Below, piece by piece: positions 5,269 through 5,985 of a stretch of 5,985 nucleotides of DNA. A program made the position numbers and the translations under genes. Every line of letters starts with the position of its first letter. The first letter of the stretch is position 1. Under the pieces are notes generated by a model that saw only the letters and a program-made list of their open reading frames with translations, searched no databases and was not told the origin of the DNA. Source of the DNA: Eggerthellaceae bacterium UBA5906 (GTDB lineage: Bacteria > Actinomycetota > Coriobacteriia > Coriobacteriales > Eggerthellaceae); assembly GCA_002431805.1 (NCBI GenBank), contig DJEE01000174.1, forward strand, positions 11,405 through 17,389. Direction: 5' to 3'.

Positions 5269-5985
5269 ATGTCGGATACCGTATCTGGAGCATCGCAAGG
5301 CAAGTCGGCTATGGCAATTACGGGGCTTGTGATTGGCATCGTTGCGCTGTGCACCTCGTTTCTACCTATCATTAACAACTTTTCTGCTTTGCTGGCAGTA
5401 CTTGGCTTAGTGTTTGCGGTCGTTGGCCTTGTAAGCACGCTGCGAGGTAAGAAAAGCGGCAAAGGGTTGGCTATTGCAGGCGTAATCATCTGCGTGGTGT
5501 CTTTTGCCGTGGTTCTCTACACGCAAAGCGTCTACAGCAAAGCGGTGGATGATGCGTTCTCGGGCAGCTCCGTTGCACCCGAAGCAGCTGATCAGCAGGC
5601 AAGCGCACCTTCAAGCGAAGATAGTAACTCCCAGGTCGAATCTGCCTCTACCGGTAACTCCATTACGCTGAAAAGCGGCTTGGTCTTAAGCGTCGATAGC
5701 GTGGTGACGGGGCTGACGAATTACGATGGTTCGCCCATTACGCAGGTGACGGTAACGTACCAAAACAACGGAAGCGACCAGGCAACGTTTAATCCCTACG
5801 ACTGGAAAGGCGAGGATGCGCAGGGTGCGCAGCGCTCCTGCACGTATTACGCCAACAGCGACAATGCCCTTGACTCCGGCACCATTGCAGCTGGCGGCGC
5901 GGTTTCTGGTGATGTGTACTTTGAGGGCGATATCGTAAAAGTGCTGTACGAAAACGCGCTGTTCGGCCGCGGTTCTGATATTTCC
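5269..5985 (+). CDS. Membrane-anchored DUF4352-like protein (3' end outside the window)
   Basis: The frame is open from ATG 5269 to the window edge, giving 239 residues with no stop. AAAGGA at 5258-5263, five bases upstream, supports this start. After a short polar N-terminus come three hydrophobic segments at about residues 14-34, 38-57 and 66-86; the first two, with GKGLAIAGVI at 64-73, resemble the DUF4190 membrane domain. A Ser/Ala/Gln/Glu-rich linker (about 95-129) leads to a beta-rich region with VTVTYQNNGSDQATFNP (160-176) and a later IAAGGAVSGDVYFEG (206-220). That pattern fits DUF4352, an immunoglobulin-like extracytoplasmic domain. With three membrane passes and a cytoplasmic N-terminus, this domain would face outward. 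There is no lipobox. The function is not known; it could be an envelope or stress-related protein. Probably only a few residues are missing. Confidence 0.8.
   Translation, partial: MSDTVSGASQGKSAMAITGLVIGIVALCTSFLPIINNFSALLAVLGLVFAVVGLVSTLRGKKSGKGLAIAGVIICVVSFAVVLYTQSVYSKAVDDAFSGSSVAPEAADQQASAPSSEDSNSQVESASTGNSITLKSGLVLSVDSVVTGLTNYDGSPITQVTVTYQNNGSDQATFNPYDWKGEDAQGAQRSCTYYANSDNALDSGTIAAGGAVSGDVYFEGDIVKVLYENALFGRGSDIS

Overview
The window reads as a chromosomal housekeeping segment from a high-GC bacterium (about 60% GC by eye). All four genes lie on the + strand. The best taxonomic guess is a Coriobacteriia/Eggerthellaceae-type actinobacterium. That rests on overall flavour only (GC-rich but with many CTT/TTG leucine codons, a DUF4190/DUF4352-like membrane protein, an Ala/Glu-rich tail) and is an inference, not a database match.

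Layout. (1) Positions 1-956 hold the 3' part of dnaG (primase), entering inside the TOPRIM domain. (2) Positions 957-1279 are a 323-bp spacer with no convincing gene. It carries three hairpins; two of them are diverged copies of one element in opposite orientation, and the first may act as the dnaG terminator. (3) Positions 1280-5096 are a tightly packed operon def-fmt-rsmB. def and fmt are 3 bp apart, and fmt and rsmB overlap by 8 bp with a GTG start. A textbook Rho-independent terminator at 5126-5160 closes it. (4) Positions 5162-5268 are a short spacer with another inverted repeat, a plausible promoter and a LacI/CcpA-type operator-like palindrome. (5) From 5269 to the window end is the start of a membrane protein with three N-terminal transmembrane segments and an extracytoplasmic DUF4352-like domain.

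How the genes fit together. Fmt formylates initiator Met-tRNA, Def removes the formyl group from nascent proteins, and RsmB methylates 16S rRNA, so the operon serves translation initiation and ribosome maturation. DnaG is a replication gene that appears to be a separate, upstream unit.

No mobile element, CRISPR array, tRNA or rRNA was seen. The least ordinary item is RsmB. It has the normal NusB-like and methyltransferase core with both catalytic cysteines, but the core sits between a ~204-residue Arg/Gly-rich N-terminal tail and a ~120-residue Ala/Glu-rich acidic C-terminal tail, and its SAM-binding motif I differs from the usual form. The inverted hairpin pair in the dnaG-def spacer is the other structure that annotation would normally miss. 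I found no convincing sign of a wholly new multi-gene system.
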